A stretch of DNA of 64,000 nucleotides from Flavonifractor sp. An306 (GCF_002159455.1 NZ_NFIQ01000002.1:46465-110464); one strand, 5' to 3'; numbered from the stretch's first letter, positions 1-9,798 are shown. The notes: generated by a model not told the origin, from the sequence alone. Numbers and translations are program-made.

Positions 1-325
<325 letters not shown>

Positions 326-340
326 TTAAAAATTTTATCT

Positions 341-369
341 ATTTTACTCGATGGCGGCCGCCGCGTCAA
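341..369 (-). promoter_or_regulatory. sigma-A type promoter of guaB
   Basis: On the minus strand TTGACG (364-369) is followed after 17 bases by TAAAAT (341-346), about 37 bases upstream of the guaB start. The -35 box overlaps the stop codon of the thioesterase gene. Confidence 0.65.
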
Positions 370-1103
370 GAGGGGAGCTGAGACAGGGCCACCGTGCCCT
401 CAAACCGGCTCTTCCCCGAGCCGTCCGCGCCGTGGACATACCACAGCCCGTCCTGCTCCGCGGTGTAGAGCTCCAGCGTCTCCCCCGCCTGGCACTCGGC
501 CAGGTATCCGATCTGAAGCGCGGAGACAAACCGCCCTGCCCCCAGCCGCTCCATATGCAGCGCGTCACAGATAAAATCGGCGTAGCGCACGTTATTGACA
601 TGGCCGTTGACATCGGTATCGCTGTAGTGCATCGCCCGCCGGTCAGCCAGCTCCATGTGCTGGGGCATCCGCAGATGGGAGATGGTTTTCTCCTTGCACA
701 GCGTGCCGCCGTCCGTGCCCTGAAACTCCTCAATGCCGCTTATCCGGCCCAGGCGGTGGGTTTCGGCGTCGGCCGCCACCCAAACGGACACCGCCTCGCC
801 TACCGGCGTACCGTTTACCAGCAGGTCGAAGTCCCGGTAGGTGGAGGCTCCTTTGCCGCCCCGGTGCCAGGTGCGCACCGACAGCCGTTCCCCCCACTTC
901 AGGGGCCGGTCCAGCCGGTACCACAGCCGGGCCAGCATCCAGAACAGATGATACTTATTCATCATTTCCTCCCGGGAGGCGTGAAGCTCGCAGGCGGCCG
1001 CCACCGCAGCCTCCTGGAAGATCCCCAGCAGAGCGGAGGGGCGGCAGGTATACCACTGGTCCACATCCCTGGAGTCCACCCGGTATTCACCCTCGTAAAA
1101 CAC
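366..1103 (-). CDS. acyl-ACP thioesterase, double-hotdog (FatA-like)
   Basis: The 245-residue protein has the length and two-hotdog layout of bacterial acyl-ACP thioesterases, which release fatty acids from acyl-ACP. The N-terminal hotdog runs from about residue 1 to 135 and includes the helix segment SALLGIFQEAAVAAA. The C-terminal one starts near the diagnostic DTDVNGHVNNVRY motif (about residue 160), which matches the D-x-N-x-H-V-N-N-x-x-Y signature. The start is GTG with GGGAGGG upstream. The gene lies 2 bases after the zinc-ribbon gene stop, so the two are very likely co-transcribed. Chain-length preference cannot be read from the sequence. Confidence 0.88.
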   Translation of the reverse strand: MFYEGEYRVDSRDVDQWYTCRPSALLGIFQEAAVAAACELHASREEMMNKYHLFWMLARLWYRLDRPLKWGERLSVRTWHRGGKGASTYRDFDLLVNGTPVGEAVSVWVAADAETHRLGRISGIEEFQGTDGGTLCKEKTISHLRMPQHMELADRRAMHYSDTDVNGHVNNVRYADFICDALHMERLGAGRFVSALQIGYLAECQAGETLELYTAEQDGLWYVHGADGSGKSRFEGTVALSQLPS

Positions 1104-1105
1104 CC

Positions 1106-1720
1106 TTATCCCTCCCCGGTATTGCCGTGGATCAGCAGCCTGGTCTTGCAGCAGATGTCGTCGATGTCGCTGGAGGTGGCCGCCGGGAGCCGCATGGCTC
1201 CGCCGCAGTCGGCGCAGAACAGGTCAATGGAGCTGTAATTCACCTGCAGCTTCCACCGGTGGGAGCCGCAGGTACAGGAGATCCCGTCCCGCTGGGCGAT
1301 CTCCTTCAGCTCAGAGAGCACCTCATGCATCACCAGCTCGTCCAGAAAGCTCCCCTTCTCGCCGTCGGACTCCAGCTTGCCCACCGCCTCCTCCAGACGA
1401 CGGAGAGCAGCGAACACGGCTCCCTCCTCTCCAACATAGCAGCAGTCCAGGCCGGACTGGGCGCAGGAGAACGCCAGCACACGCTGGTGGAGAAAGGCCT
1501 GGGAAGAGCAGGTCACGGTATGATCCCGGCCACAGAACAGGCAGGGCACGGTAAGCTTGACCCGGTCCCCCATCATCTCCACCCGCAGGCTGGACTTGCC
1601 GCAGGGGCAGGACAAGGTATTGGCGGATGCGGCCAGCTGAAACACCGTCCGCTCCACCGCCACGCTCTGGCGGCAGGCGGGACAGAAATAGGCCAGGGTA
1701 CGCTTGGGCTGCTGCTCCAT
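1106..1720 (-). CDS. cysteine-rich zinc-ribbon protein of unknown function
   Basis: This 204-residue protein carries several paired cysteines: CPACR near residue 14, CPCG near 38, CLFCG near 60, and in the C-terminal third CTCGS and CADCGG. It looks like a set of zinc ribbons around a helical middle region. I do not recognise a named family; similar CpXC-like proteins are common in Clostridia. AAGGAGG precedes the ATG. It is the first gene of a two-gene unit with the acyl-ACP thioesterase. No catalytic motif is visible, so a structural, RNA-binding or regulatory role is only a guess. Confidence 0.7.
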   Translation of the reverse strand: MEQQPKRTLAYFCPACRQSVAVERTVFQLAASANTLSCPCGKSSLRVEMMGDRVKLTVPCLFCGRDHTVTCSSQAFLHQRVLAFSCAQSGLDCCYVGEEGAVFAALRRLEEAVGKLESDGEKGSFLDELVMHEVLSELKEIAQRDGISCTCGSHRWKLQVNYSSIDLFCADCGGAMRLPAATSSDIDDICCKTRLLIHGNTGEG

Positions 1721-1815
1721 GGTAGCCCTCCTTTTTTCGGTAAATCTGCGATATATTTATGTATTATAGCGCAATCGCCGCCGTTTGACCAGAGTTCACC
1801 CTATAAAATCCGCCC

Positions 1816-1845
1816 TCATATTTTCCCGGCTTTTCGTTCAAAATA
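1816..1845 (+). promoter_or_regulatory. possible forespore (sigma-G/F-like) promoter of spoVAD
   Basis: TCATA (1816-1820), an 18-base spacer and CAAAATA (1839-1845) fit the loose sigma-G pattern (G-N-A-T-R, then C-A-N-N-N-T-A). The position is right for spoVAD, and spoVA genes are forespore-expressed in Bacillus. The match is imperfect. Confidence 0.35.
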
Positions 1846-1874
1846 GCACTATATGAGAAAAAAGGGATGAGGCT

Positions 1875-2897
1875 ATGAACAAAAAGCGTCCCGGCGGTCA
1901 GACCGCCGAGCTCCCCTCCCGGCCCTGTCTGCTGTCCTGGGCCAGCGTGGTGGGAAAAAAAGAGAGCGAAGGTCCCCTGGCCGACACCTTTGACGTGGTG
2001 AGTCAGGACGACACCTTTGGCGAAAAGAGCTGGGAAAAGGCGGAGAGCGCCATGCAGAAGATGGCCCTGTCCACCGCCCTGAAAAAAGCCAACCTGGCCC
2101 CCGGCGCGCTGGATTACCTGCTGGCGGGCGATCTGCTCAACCAGTGTATTGGCTCCGCCTTCGCCGCCCGGGATCAGGACGTGCCCTTTCTGGGGCTGTA
2201 CGGCGCCTGTTCCACCATGGCGGAGAGCCTGTCTCTGGCCGCCCTGCTGCTGGACGGCGGCTTCGGGGCGCATACGGCGGCCATGACCTCCTCCCACTTC
2301 TGCTCGGCGGAGCGGCAGTACCGCACCCCTCTGGAGTATGGCAGCCAGCGCACCCCCACCGCCCAGTGGACGGTCACCGGCTCCGGGTGCGTAATCCTGG
2401 GCCGGGAGGGACAGGGGCCCCGGATCACCCACGTCACTACCGGAAAAATTGTGGACAAGGGGATCAAGGACGCCAATAACATGGGCGCCGCCATGGCCCC
2501 CGCCGCCGCCGACACCATTCTGGCCCACTTCCGGGACACCGGCCGCAAACCCTCGGACTACGATCTGGTGATCACCGGCGATCTGGGCCAGCTGGGCCAC
2601 CAGCTTCTGGCGGAGCTGCTGAACCAGCAGGGGCTTCAGCTCCCCAACCTGGCGGACTGCGGCACCCTGATCTACGACCTGAACAGCCAGGACGTTCACT
2701 GCGGCGGCTCGGGCTGCGGCTGCTCGGGGGCTGTGCTGTGCGGGCTGCTGCTCAACGGCATGCGGGACGGCCGGTGGAAACGCATCCTTTTCTGCGGCAC
2801 CGGCGCCCTGCTCTCCCCCACCTCCACCCAGCAGGGAGAGAGCATCCCCTCGGTGTGTCACGGGGTGGCCATTGAACAGGAAAGGCAGGGAGCATGA
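1875..2897 (+). CDS. spoVAD: stage V sporulation protein AD
   Basis: SpoVAD is a thiolase-fold protein of the SpoVA channel that binds dipicolinic acid and helps load it into the forespore and release it at germination. The 340 residues match the family throughout, with GLYGACSTMAESL near residue 110, the HFCSAERQYRTPLEYGSQRTPTAQ region near 140-165 and GGSGCGCSGAV near 275. The start is preceded by GGGATGAGG. It overlaps spoVAE by 4 bases (ATGA). Unlike most spoVA operons, no spoVAC lies directly upstream: the neighbour there is on the other strand. Confidence 0.96.
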   Translation: MNKKRPGGQTAELPSRPCLLSWASVVGKKESEGPLADTFDVVSQDDTFGEKSWEKAESAMQKMALSTALKKANLAPGALDYLLAGDLLNQCIGSAFAARDQDVPFLGLYGACSTMAESLSLAALLLDGGFGAHTAAMTSSHFCSAERQYRTPLEYGSQRTPTAQWTVTGSGCVILGREGQGPRITHVTTGKIVDKGIKDANNMGAAMAPAAADTILAHFRDTGRKPSDYDLVITGDLGQLGHQLLAELLNQQGLQLPNLADCGTLIYDLNSQDVHCGGSGCGCSGAVLCGLLLNGMRDGRWKRILFCGTGALLSPTSTQQGESIPSVCHGVAIEQERQGA

Positions 2898-3265
2898 TGG
2901 AGCTGTTTGGAGAATATGCCCGGGCGTTTCTGTGCGGCGGGGTGCTGTGCCTCATCGGGCAGGTGCTCATCGACAGGACCAAGCTGACCCCCGCCCGCAT
3001 TCTGGTGACCTACGTGGTGGCCGGGGTGGCGCTGGGCGGGCTGGGATTGTACAAATATATTGCCCAGTTCGGCGGAGCCGGAGCCACCGTACCCCTCACT
3101 GGCTTCGGCTGGCTGCTGTCCAAGGGGGTGGCCAGGGCGGTGGCGGAGCAGGGCGTGCTGGGAGCCCTCACCGGCGGCGTCACCGCCGCGGCAGGCGGGA
3201 TCACTGCCGCGGTATTCTTTGGTCTGGTGGTGGCGCTACTCTTTAAGCCCAAGTCCAAATCGTAA
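2894..3265 (+). CDS. spoVAE: stage V sporulation protein AE (SpoVAEb type)
   Basis: A 123-residue, almost entirely hydrophobic protein of the SpoVAC/SpoVAEb family, a membrane part of the dipicolinate channel in the inner spore membrane. Family landmarks are the N-terminal FLCGGVLCLIGQVLID segment and the glycine-rich helices in the second half. It starts within the spoVAD stop codon, so the two are translationally coupled. An ATG at either 2894 or 2897 could serve as start. Confidence 0.93.
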   Translation: MMELFGEYARAFLCGGVLCLIGQVLIDRTKLTPARILVTYVVAGVALGGLGLYKYIAQFGGAGATVPLTGFGWLLSKGVARAVAEQGVLGALTGGVTAAAGGITAAVFFGLVVALLFKPKSKS

Positions 3266-3299
3266 AAAAGAGCGTCCGTGGCACACGGACGCTCTTTTT
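3265..3299. terminator. bidirectional terminator between spoVAE and brnQ
   Basis: A perfect 16-bp stem (3265-3280 with 3284-3299) flanked by A5 on the left and T5 on the right serves the two convergent genes. It begins at the last base of the spoVAE stop codon. Confidence 0.92.
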
Positions 3300-3300
3300 C

Positions 3301-4593
3301 CTAGTTCTGTCTGGAGGGCAAAATCAAGCCCAGCACAACGCCTACAGCGGCGGGCAGTACCCAGCCCAGGCCGATCGAGGCCAGGGGCATGAGCTTCAAT
3401 ACCTCCTCCAGGACGGGAAGAAAGCCCTTCAGCGCATCCAGCACGCTGAACACCCCGGCAAAAAGCACCCCCAGAGGATAGACCAGCCGCCTCCCCTCCA
3501 GCCAGCGGTGGAAGAAGGACAGCGCGATGAGCACGATGGCCATGGGGTAGAGAATGCCCAGCACCGGAGCGGACACCGAGATGATCTGGGCCAGCCCCGC
3601 GTTAGAGATCACCATACTCACCACCGCGAAGAGCACCGCCCAGCCCCGATAGCTCAGTTTGGGACAGATGGAATAAAAGTACTCGCCGCAGGAGCTGATA
3701 AGGCCCACGCACACGTTGAAGCAGGCAATAATAAAGATCCCGGCCAGCAGCACATTGCCCACCGGGCCAAAGAGCAGACCCACAATATTGGTGAGAGCCT
3801 GGGCTCCATCGGTTGGATTGGGAACTGCCCCGGCGGACAGCGCACCGATATGGGCCAGCATGCAGTAGACCACCAGCAGCATAATGCCGGCAATAACGCC
3901 AGCGCGGACGGTGCCCCGGACCACGGCCCCCTCCTCCTTCACTCCTCTGGCGCGGATGTTGACCGCGATGATGATGCCGAAGGCCAGCGCGGCAATGGTG
4001 TCCATGGTCTGATAGCCCTCCAGAAAGCCCTGGATCACCGGATGGGTCACATAGTTGCCGGCAGCCGGGCCATACCCCTCCAGCGGATTGACCAGACAGC
4101 CCGCAAAGGTAATGACAATCAGGGCCACCAGAATGGGACAGAGGATCTTCCCCAGCCGGTCTGTCAGTTTCTCCGGCCGCAGGGCGATGAGCAGCGCAAC
4201 GGCAAAAAACACCAGGGAGTAGAGCAGCCGGAACAGAGGGATGGGGGCGTCCGCCCCCACAAAGGGGGGCACCGCCATCTCAAAGGAGGTAGTGGCGGTG
4301 CGGGGGATGGCCAGACAGGGGCCGATGGCCAGATAGGCGGCAATGGTAAAAGCCCGGGCAAACAGCGGATGCACCCGGCTGCCCAGGGTATCCATCCCGC
4401 CGGAGCGGGCCACCGCAACCACGCCCAGCACCGGCAATCCCACCGCGCTTACCGCCAGGCCCACCACCGCCAGCCAGGTGGCGGTGCCCGCCTGGGCGGC
4501 GATGCCCGGCGGGAAGATCAGGTTGCCCGCGCCAAAGAACATGGAAAATAGCGTAAGGCCCACCAAAACCAGGTTTTTCCCTCTCAGCTGCAT
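3301..4593 (-). CDS. brnQ: branched-chain amino acid transport carrier
   Basis: The 430-residue polytopic membrane protein is a cation-coupled importer of leucine, isoleucine and valine (LIVCS family). The N-terminus MQLRGKNLVLVGLTLFSMFF followed by GAGNLIFPP is the family hallmark, and about 12 hydrophobic segments cover the protein. Length is normal. It is a single gene converging on spoVAE, with the shared terminator directly after its stop. Confidence 0.94.
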   Translation of the reverse strand: MQLRGKNLVLVGLTLFSMFFGAGNLIFPPGIAAQAGTATWLAVVGLAVSAVGLPVLGVVAVARSGGMDTLGSRVHPLFARAFTIAAYLAIGPCLAIPRTATTSFEMAVPPFVGADAPIPLFRLLYSLVFFAVALLIALRPEKLTDRLGKILCPILVALIVITFAGCLVNPLEGYGPAAGNYVTHPVIQGFLEGYQTMDTIAALAFGIIIAVNIRARGVKEEGAVVRGTVRAGVIAGIMLLVVYCMLAHIGALSAGAVPNPTDGAQALTNIVGLLFGPVGNVLLAGIFIIACFNVCVGLISSCGEYFYSICPKLSYRGWAVLFAVVSMVISNAGLAQIISVSAPVLGILYPMAIVLIALSFFHRWLEGRRLVYPLGVLFAGVFSVLDALKGFLPVLEEVLKLMPLASIGLGWVLPAAVGVVLGLILPSRQN

Positions 4594-4617
4594 CTCTCTA
4601 CCTCCTGATTGGGGTTA

Positions 4618-4653
4618 AAAACAGCGGCACACCGGAAGGCGTGCCGCTGTTTT
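4618..4653 (-). terminator. terminator after the ferredoxin gene
   Basis: A 13-bp stem (4618-4630 with 4641-4653), GC-rich in the middle and A/T at the ends, lies 20 bases past the ferredoxin stop. On the minus strand it ends in a T run that continues into AACCCC. Confidence 0.8.
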
Positions 4654-4672
4654 CCACTTTTATGCACCAAAA

Positions 4673-4843
4673 TTAGCCCTGGGAAATAGCACCCGTGGGG
4701 CAGGTGTCGGCGCAGCTGCCGCAATCGATGCAGGAGCCGGCGTCGATGACGTAGTGATCGTCGCCCTGGGAGATAGCGCCCACGGGGCAAGCGCCCTCGC
4801 AAGCACCGCAGCTCACGCAGGAGTCGCTGATGACATAGGCCAT
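4673..4843 (-). CDS. 2[4Fe-4S] ferredoxin
   Basis: A 56-residue clostridial-type ferredoxin that carries low-potential electrons in the cytoplasm. The two cluster motifs are clear: CVSCGACEGACP (residues 9-20) and CIDCGSCADTCP (residues 38-49), each C-x2-C-x2-C-x3-C-P. The start ATG has GGAGGTG nine bases upstream. It has its own promoter (4877-4904) and terminator. The activase of the dehydratase family encoded at 9.9-14.3 kb needs a low-potential electron donor, but nothing ties this ferredoxin to it. Confidence 0.95.
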   Translation of the reverse strand: MAYVISDSCVSCGACEGACPVGAISQGDDHYVIDAGSCIDCGSCADTCPTGAISQG

Positions 4844-5169
4844 TGGAATACACCTCCAAACTCTAAAACTATCGTTATTGTATCATAACTTTTTAAAATT
4901 GCAATGCTAAAATGCGCCGGTTATGGGTATATTTTTTCTCGGTGGGAAAAATAGAGGCCAAACGCCAAAGGAGGCGAAAGCATCCATGGAACATTCTTCC
5001 CCATTTCATATGGAGGCAGCGGGGAGCTTAACCCCCGATTTGAACGGCGCGCCGCGCAGCGGTACGCACCGGCAGAGAACAAAAGCGAAAGGGCGTGAAT
5101 CGGCGCATGAAGCCCGTAAAACGGCAGAAAAAGCTCCTCTTTTGGAGCCGGAAAAAGCGAGGGACCGGC
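4844..5169. other. intergenic region between ferredoxin and clpC, with one weak small ORF
   Basis: This 326-base stretch holds the ferredoxin promoter and the leader of the Clp ATPase gene. TTGCAA (4899-4904) is palindromic and could also serve rightward with a weak TATGGG at 4922. A 63-codon frame (4986-5177) has AAAGGAGG eleven bases before its ATG, but the peptide is low-complexity and resembles nothing I know. No CIRCE or CtsR-type heat-shock operator is visible. Confidence 0.4.
4877..4904 (-). promoter_or_regulatory. promoter of the ferredoxin gene
   Basis: TTGCAA (4899-4904) and TACAAT (4877-4882) on the minus strand, 16 bases apart, lie about 35 bases upstream of the ferredoxin start. 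Confidence 0.6.
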
Positions 5170-7653
5170 ATGAATGACACCCGCTTCACCCAGCGGGCCC
5201 AGACCGCACTGCGCCTGGCCCAGCAGTGCTCCGCCGAGTTGGGCCACGGCTATGTAGGCAGCGAGCACCTGCTGCTGGGGCTGGCCCGAGAGGGCAGCGG
5301 CGTGGCGGCCAAGGTGCTGCTGGCCGCCGGACTGGACCCGGAGACCCTGAAGGGGGCCATTGCCGGGCTGGTGGGCACCGGGGACAAGGGCGCCGCCCCC
5401 TCCCAGGGGCTGAGCCCCCGGTGCAAGAAGATCATCGAGCTCTCCCTCACCGAGGCCGCCCGGCTGGGCCACCATTTTGTGGGCACCGAGCACCTGCTGC
5501 TGGGTATTCTCCGGGAGGGGGACGGGGTGGCGGTGCGGGTGCTGGCCAACATGGGGGTGGAGCCCCGGCGGCTGCGGGCCGACGTCACCGCCGCCATGGG
5601 CGGAGATCCCTCCTCCTCCCCCTTTCGTGGAACCGGGCGGCCCAGGGAGCGGGAATACGGCGGGGACACCAAGCTGCTGGACCAGTTCTGCCGGGATCTG
5701 ACCCGGCTGGCCGCCAGCGGCGTGCTGGACCCGGTGATCGGCCGGGACCGGGAGATCGGGCGCGCCATCCAAATTCTGGCCCGGCGGCAGAAAAACAACC
5801 CCGCCCTGATCGGGGAGCCCGGCGTGGGCAAGACCGCCGTGGCCGAGGGGCTGGCCTGGCGGATTGCCACCGGCCAGGTACCCGACGACCTGCAGGGCAA
5901 ACGGCTGCTGTCCCTGGACCTGTCCTCCATGGTTGCGGGCACCAAATACCGGGGAGAATTCGAGGAGCGGGTGAAAAACATTCTGGCGGAGGTGCGCCGG
6001 GCCGGGGGCATCATCCTGTTCATTGACGAGCTGCATACCATTGTGGGGGCCGGCTCCGCCGAGGGGGCCATCGACGCCGCCAACATCATCAAGCCCGCCC
6101 TGGGCCGCGGGGAGCTCCAGGTCATCGGTGCCACCACCACCGACGAGTACCGGCGGTATATCGAAAAGGACGCCGCCCTGGAGCGGCGGTTCCAGCCGGT
6201 GGTGGTGAGCGAGCCGGACAACGACACCGCCCGGGCCATCCTGCTGGGCCTGCGGGACCGGTACGAGGCCCACCACAAGCTGACCATTACCGACGGCGCC
6301 ATTGACGCCGCCATTTCCCTGTCCACCCGCTATATCGGGGACCGGCGGCTGCCCGACAAGGCCATCGACCTGATGGACGAGGCCGCCTCCCGGGTACGGA
6401 TGGAGCGGCTGGCCACCCCGCCGGACCTGCAGGCGCTGGAGGAGCGCACCTTCCGCACCAGGCGGGAAAAGGAGGAGGCCATCCGGGATCAGGACTTTGA
6501 AAAGGCCGCCATGCTCCGGGACGCGGAGGAGGATTTTCAGCGGGAGCTGGAGCAGCAGAAGGCCAAATGGCACTCCGGCCAGAACACCGGTTCGGTGACA
6601 GCGGAGGATGTGGCGGCGGTGGTGGCCGGCTGGACCGGCATCCCCGTCACCACCCTGACCCAGGCCGAGAGCGACCGGCTGCTCAGCCTGGAGGAGGTGC
6701 TCCACCGGCGGGTGGTGGGGCAGCAGGACGCCGTGCAGGCGGTGGCCCGGGCGGTACGCCGGGGACGGGTGGGGCTGAAGGAACCCGGCCGCCCCACCGG
6801 CTGTTTCCTCTTTCTGGGGCCCACCGGCGTGGGCAAGACCGAGCTGTGCAAGGCCCTGGCCCAGGCCATGTTCGGCAGCGAGGAGGCCCTGCTCCGCTTC
6901 GACATGTCGGAGTATATGGAAAAGCACGCCGTCTCCCGGCTCATCGGCTCGCCGCCGGGCTACGTAGGGCACGAGGAGGGAGGCCAGCTCACCGAGCAGG
7001 TCCGCCGGAGGCCCTACTGCGTGGTGCTCTTTGACGAGGTGGAAAAGGCCCATCCGGATATCTGGGGCATTTTGCTCCAGATGATGGAGGACGGCGTGGT
7101 CACCGATGCCCAGGGGCGAAAGGCCGATTTCAAAAACGCCATTGTGGTGCTCACCTCCAACGTGGGCGCCCAGCGGATCACCGCCAGAGGCGGACGGCTG
7201 GGCTTCTCCGCCGCCCGGCACACCGACGGCCAGACCCGCTCGCCGGAGGAGCTGAAAGACGCGGTCATGGAGGATCTGAAGCAGACCTTCCGTCCGGAGC
7301 TGCTCAACCGCCTGGATGAGACCATTGTCTTTACCCAGTTGGGCCGGGGAGAGATCCGGGCCATCGCCCGGCGGATGCTGGAGCAGGTGGGCCGCCGGCT
7401 GGAGGCCCTCGGGGTAACCCTGACCTGGACCGACGAGGCGCTGGATACCCTGGCCAAGCTGGGCTTTGACCCGGACTACGGCGCCCGTCCCCTGCGCCGG
7501 GCTATCCGCTCCGGCGTGGAGGACCCCGCCGCCGAGGGCCTGCTCAGCGGCGCGCTCCAGGCGGGCGGCTCGGCTCTGATTTCCTGCGAGGAGGGCAGGC
7601 TGGCCCTCCGCTTCTCTCCCCCGCCAGCCATTACAAAGGAGGAATCTGTATGA
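5170..7653 (+). CDS. clpC: ClpC-type AAA+ unfoldase of the Clp protease
   Basis: The 827-residue protein unfolds substrates and feeds them to ClpP. Two Clp_N repeats occupy about residues 1-145 (both with the GHxxVGxEHLLLG motif). The first AAA+ module has Walker A GEPGVGKT and Walker [14 protein letters not shown]-like segment ([20 protein letters not shown]) in the middle domain marks it as ClpC rather than ClpA. The second module has GPTGVGKT and [13 protein letters not shown]. The ATG at 5170 is chosen for GAGGG upstream and a match to the family start; in-frame starts at 5095 and 5107 would add a basic extension. No ctsR, mcsA or mcsB is adjacent. It overlaps the next gene by 4 bases. 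Confidence 0.92.
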   Translation: MNDTRFTQRAQTALRLAQQCSAELGHGYVGSEHLLLGLAREGSGVAAKVLLAAGLDPETLKGAIAGLVGTGDKGAAPSQGLSPRCKKIIELSLTEAARLGHHFVGTEHLLLGILREGDGVAVRVLANMGVEPRRLRADVTAAMGGDPSSSPFRGTGRPREREYGGDTKLLDQFCRDLTRLAASGVLDPVIGRDREIGRAIQILARRQKNNPALIGEPGVGKTAVAEGLAWRIATGQVPDDLQGKRLLSLDLSSMVAGTKYRGEFEERVKNILAEVRRAGGIILFIDELHTIVGAGSAEGAIDAANIIKPALGRGELQVIGATTTDEYRRYIEKDAALERRFQPVVVSEPDNDTARAILLGLRDRYEAHHKLTITDGAIDAAISLSTRYIGDRRLPDKAIDLMDEAASRVRMERLATPPDLQALEERTFRTRREKEEAIRDQDFEKAAMLRDAEEDFQRELEQQKAKWHSGQNTGSVTAEDVAAVVAGWTGIPVTTLTQAESDRLLSLEEVLHRRVVGQQDAVQAVARAVRRGRVGLKEPGRPTGCFLFLGPTGVGKTELCKALAQAMFGSEEALLRFDMSEYMEKHAVSRLIGSPPGYVGHEEGGQLTEQVRRRPYCVVLFDEVEKAHPDIWGILLQMMEDGVVTDAQGRKADFKNAIVVLTSNVGAQRITARGGRLGFSAARHTDGQTRSPEELKDAVMEDLKQTFRPELLNRLDETIVFTQLGRGEIRAIARRMLEQVGRRLEALGVTLTWTDEALDTLAKLGFDPDYGARPLRRAIRSGVEDPAAEGLLSGALQAGGSALISCEEGRLALRFSPPPAITKEESV

Positions 7654-8156
7654 ACACATCCCGTATCGCAACCTTGACATTAACCCTGCTTCTGCTCTCC
7701 GGCTGCGGCACCGCCGGAACGCAGCTTGCCCCGGAGCAGCGTACCGAGCTGTACCGCACCGCCATCGAGAACGCCAGAGACCAGGACCTGAACGACGCCA
7801 TCCCCGTTGTCACCTCCACCGAGGACGATGTGGGCCAGGCTACCTTTGACATCCTGGGCCTGGATCCGGCGGACTGCTCCGCCTGCGCCCTGTCGGTGTC
7901 CATGATGAACGTCAAGGCCTATGGCATCGCCGCGGTCTATCCCGTTGACGGGCGGGAGGAGCAGGTCCGGGAGGGTCTGTCCGCCTTTATCGACATGCAG
8001 CAGCAGAATTTTCAGATGTATCTGGCCGACCAGTACGACATCGCCCAGGCCGCCCGGCTGGAAACCCTGTCCGACGGAACCATTCTGCTGGTGATGTGCC
8101 AGGACCAGGACAAGGTCTTTGAGCACATCCGCTCCGCCATCGAGGAAACGGACTGA
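7650..8156 (+). CDS. DUF4358-like lipoprotein
   Basis: This 168-residue protein has a lipoprotein signal peptide with lipobox LLSGC (Cys at about residue 19), so it should be anchored on the outer face of the membrane. The mature part resembles the DUF4358 family, small Firmicutes lipoproteins of unknown function, with the typical late region where a residue range ends in D-G-T-I-L-L-V-M-C. It is translationally coupled to the Clp ATPase gene (ATGA overlap), although the two products sit in different compartments, so the link is probably only one of expression. Confidence 0.7.
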   Translation: MNTSRIATLTLTLLLLSGCGTAGTQLAPEQRTELYRTAIENARDQDLNDAIPVVTSTEDDVGQATFDILGLDPADCSACALSVSMMNVKAYGIAAVYPVDGREEQVREGLSAFIDMQQQNFQMYLADQYDIAQAARLETLSDGTILLVMCQDQDKVFEHIRSAIEETD

Positions 8157-8159
8157 GCC

Positions 8160-8188
8160 TTGCGGTCCGGCAGGGAAAGAGGTATAAT
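8160..8188 (+). promoter_or_regulatory. promoter of malQ
   Basis: TTGCGG (8160-8165), a 17-base spacer and a consensus TATAAT (8183-8188) lie about 38 bases before the malQ start. Confidence 0.75.
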
Positions 8189-8225
8189 GTAAAAGTTCAT
8201 CAATCTTTTTACAGGAGGCCTGTTT

Positions 8226-9704
8226 ATGCAAGCAAGAGCCAGCGGTATCCTCCTTCCCGTCTTTTCCCTGCCCGGACCCTACGGCATCGGGAGCCTGGGC
8301 AAGTCCGCCCGGCAGTTCATCAATTTCCTGTCCGACGGAAAGCAAAAATTCTGGCAGATCCTGCCCCTGGTACCCCCAGGCGGCGGGGACTCCCCCTATA
8401 TGTCCCCCTCCTCCTTTGCTGGCAATCCCCTGCTGCTGGACCTGGAGCTGCTCCAGGAGGAGGGACTGCTTACCCAGGATGAGCTGAACTCCGCCCGTTG
8501 GAACAACCCTGACCGGGTGGACTACGCCTGGCTCCATCAGACCCGGCTCCCCCTGCTCCGAAAGGCCTGGGATCGGGGGCGGGAGGTATACGCCCCCCTG
8601 CTGGACAAATTCCTGGAGGACGAGGCGGACTGGCTGCCCGACTACGCCCTGTTTATGGCCCTGCGGGACCGCTTCGGGGGCAAGCCCCTGGCGGAGTGGC
8701 CGGACGAGGCCCGGCTGCGCCGGCCGGAGGCCATGGAGCGCTACCGCACGGAGCTTGCGGAGGAGTGCCGGTTCCAGGCCTTCCTGCAGCTGCTCTTCTT
8801 CCGCCAGTGGACAGCCATCAAGGCCTACGCCAATTCCAAAGGCATCTCCATCATCGGAGACCTCCCCATCTACGTCTCCCCTGACAGCGCCGAGGTATGG
8901 AGCGAGCCGGAGCTGTTCCAGCTGGGCGAGGATATGACCCCGTCCGCTGTGGCGGGCGTGCCGCCGGACGCCTTCTCCGATCTGGGCCAGCACTGGGGCA
9001 ACCCGCTCTACGACTGGGCATACCACAAAAAGACCGGCTTTGCCTGGTGGAAGCGGCGGGGCACCCACATGGCCCGGCTGTATGATGTGGTACGCATCGA
9101 CCACTTCCGCGCCTTCCACACCTACTGGTCCATTCCCAGCGGAGCCCCTGACGCCAGGGCGGGCCACTGGGAGCAGGGACCGGGCAACGCGTTGCTGGAC
9201 ACGCTGAAAAATGTGTCCGGCCTGGCCCTTATCGCCGAGGATCTGGGCGCGCTGGACGCCGACGCCCTAGCCTTTATCGCCCAGAGCGGCCTGCCCGGCA
9301 TGAGGGTTCTGGTATACGCCTTCGCCCCGGTGGGTGAGAGCTCCTATCTGCCCCACAACTGCCCCCGGGACGCCGTGGTCTACACCGGCACCCACGACAC
9401 CCCCACCTTTGTCCAGTGGCTCTTTTCCGAGGCCAGCCCCGCCGAGCGGGACTACGCCTTCGATTACCTGCGGCTGCGGGAGGACGAGGGCTTCGGCTGG
9501 GGCGCGGTGTGCGGCGCCTGGATGTCCCCCTGCCGCCTGGCCATTGCCCCCATGCAGGACCTGCTGGGCCTGGGTGGGGACGCCCGGGTCAACGCCCCCG
9601 GCACCACGGGACCCCACAACTGGTCCTGGCGGGTGCGGGGGGAGGCTCTTAATCCCTCTGTATCCGGAAAGCTGGCCAGGATCACCCGTACCTACCGCCG
9701 GTAA
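8226..9704 (+). CDS. malQ: 4-alpha-glucanotransferase (amylomaltase)
   Basis: A 492-residue GH77 enzyme that transfers alpha-1,4-glucan chains between maltodextrins and releases glucose, used in glycogen and maltodextrin use in the cytoplasm. Family landmarks are ASGILLPVFSLPGPYGIG at the start, QILPLVPPGGGDSPY, IIGDLPIYVSPDSAEVW, the nucleophile region DVVRIDHFRAF, LIAEDLG and the late YTGTHDTPT. Length is standard for short bacterial MalQ. The SD is AGGAGG. It stands alone between its own promoter and terminator, without other mal or glg genes. Confidence 0.96.
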   Translation: MQARASGILLPVFSLPGPYGIGSLGKSARQFINFLSDGKQKFWQILPLVPPGGGDSPYMSPSSFAGNPLLLDLELLQEEGLLTQDELNSARWNNPDRVDYAWLHQTRLPLLRKAWDRGREVYAPLLDKFLEDEADWLPDYALFMALRDRFGGKPLAEWPDEARLRRPEAMERYRTELAEECRFQAFLQLLFFRQWTAIKAYANSKGISIIGDLPIYVSPDSAEVWSEPELFQLGEDMTPSAVAGVPPDAFSDLGQHWGNPLYDWAYHKKTGFAWWKRRGTHMARLYDVVRIDHFRAFHTYWSIPSGAPDARAGHWEQGPGNALLDTLKNVSGLALIAEDLGALDADALAFIAQSGLPGMRVLVYAFAPVGESSYLPHNCPRDAVVYTGTHDTPTFVQWLFSEASPAERDYAFDYLRLREDEGFGWGAVCGAWMSPCRLAIAPMQDLLGLGGDARVNAPGTTGPHNWSWRVRGEALNPSVSGKLARITRTYRR

Positions 9705-9731
9705 CCGTCAATTTTTACAAAAGCCAGCCCT

Positions 9732-9765
9732 GGGGGAATGCGGCATCTGCCGTATTCCCCCTTTT
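9732..9765 (+). terminator. terminator of malQ
   Basis: A 14-bp stem with one G-T pair (9732-9745 with 9748-9761) is followed by TTTT. Confidence 0.8.
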
Positions 9766-9798
9766 CCGGTGGTATTTCCTGTATTTCTCGCTTTGGGC

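Noticed and set aside
4844..5169. Heat-shock operators (CIRCE, CtsR heptamers) before the two Clp genes
   Set aside because: Neither this region nor 45282-45377 contains the TTAGCACTC inverted repeat or tandem GGTCAAA heptamers.
4986..5177. A 63-codon frame with AAAGGAGG before the ClpC-type gene
   Set aside because: The SD is good, but the peptide has no recognisable pattern and overlaps the clpC start. Without conservation data it is not called as a gene.
4921..7680. A 919-codon open frame on the minus strand opposite the ClpC-type gene
   Set aside because: It is the antisense shadow of a GC-rich gene. The sense frame encodes a complete Clp ATPase; the antisense product is low-complexity (H, G, P, Q rich) and has no SD.
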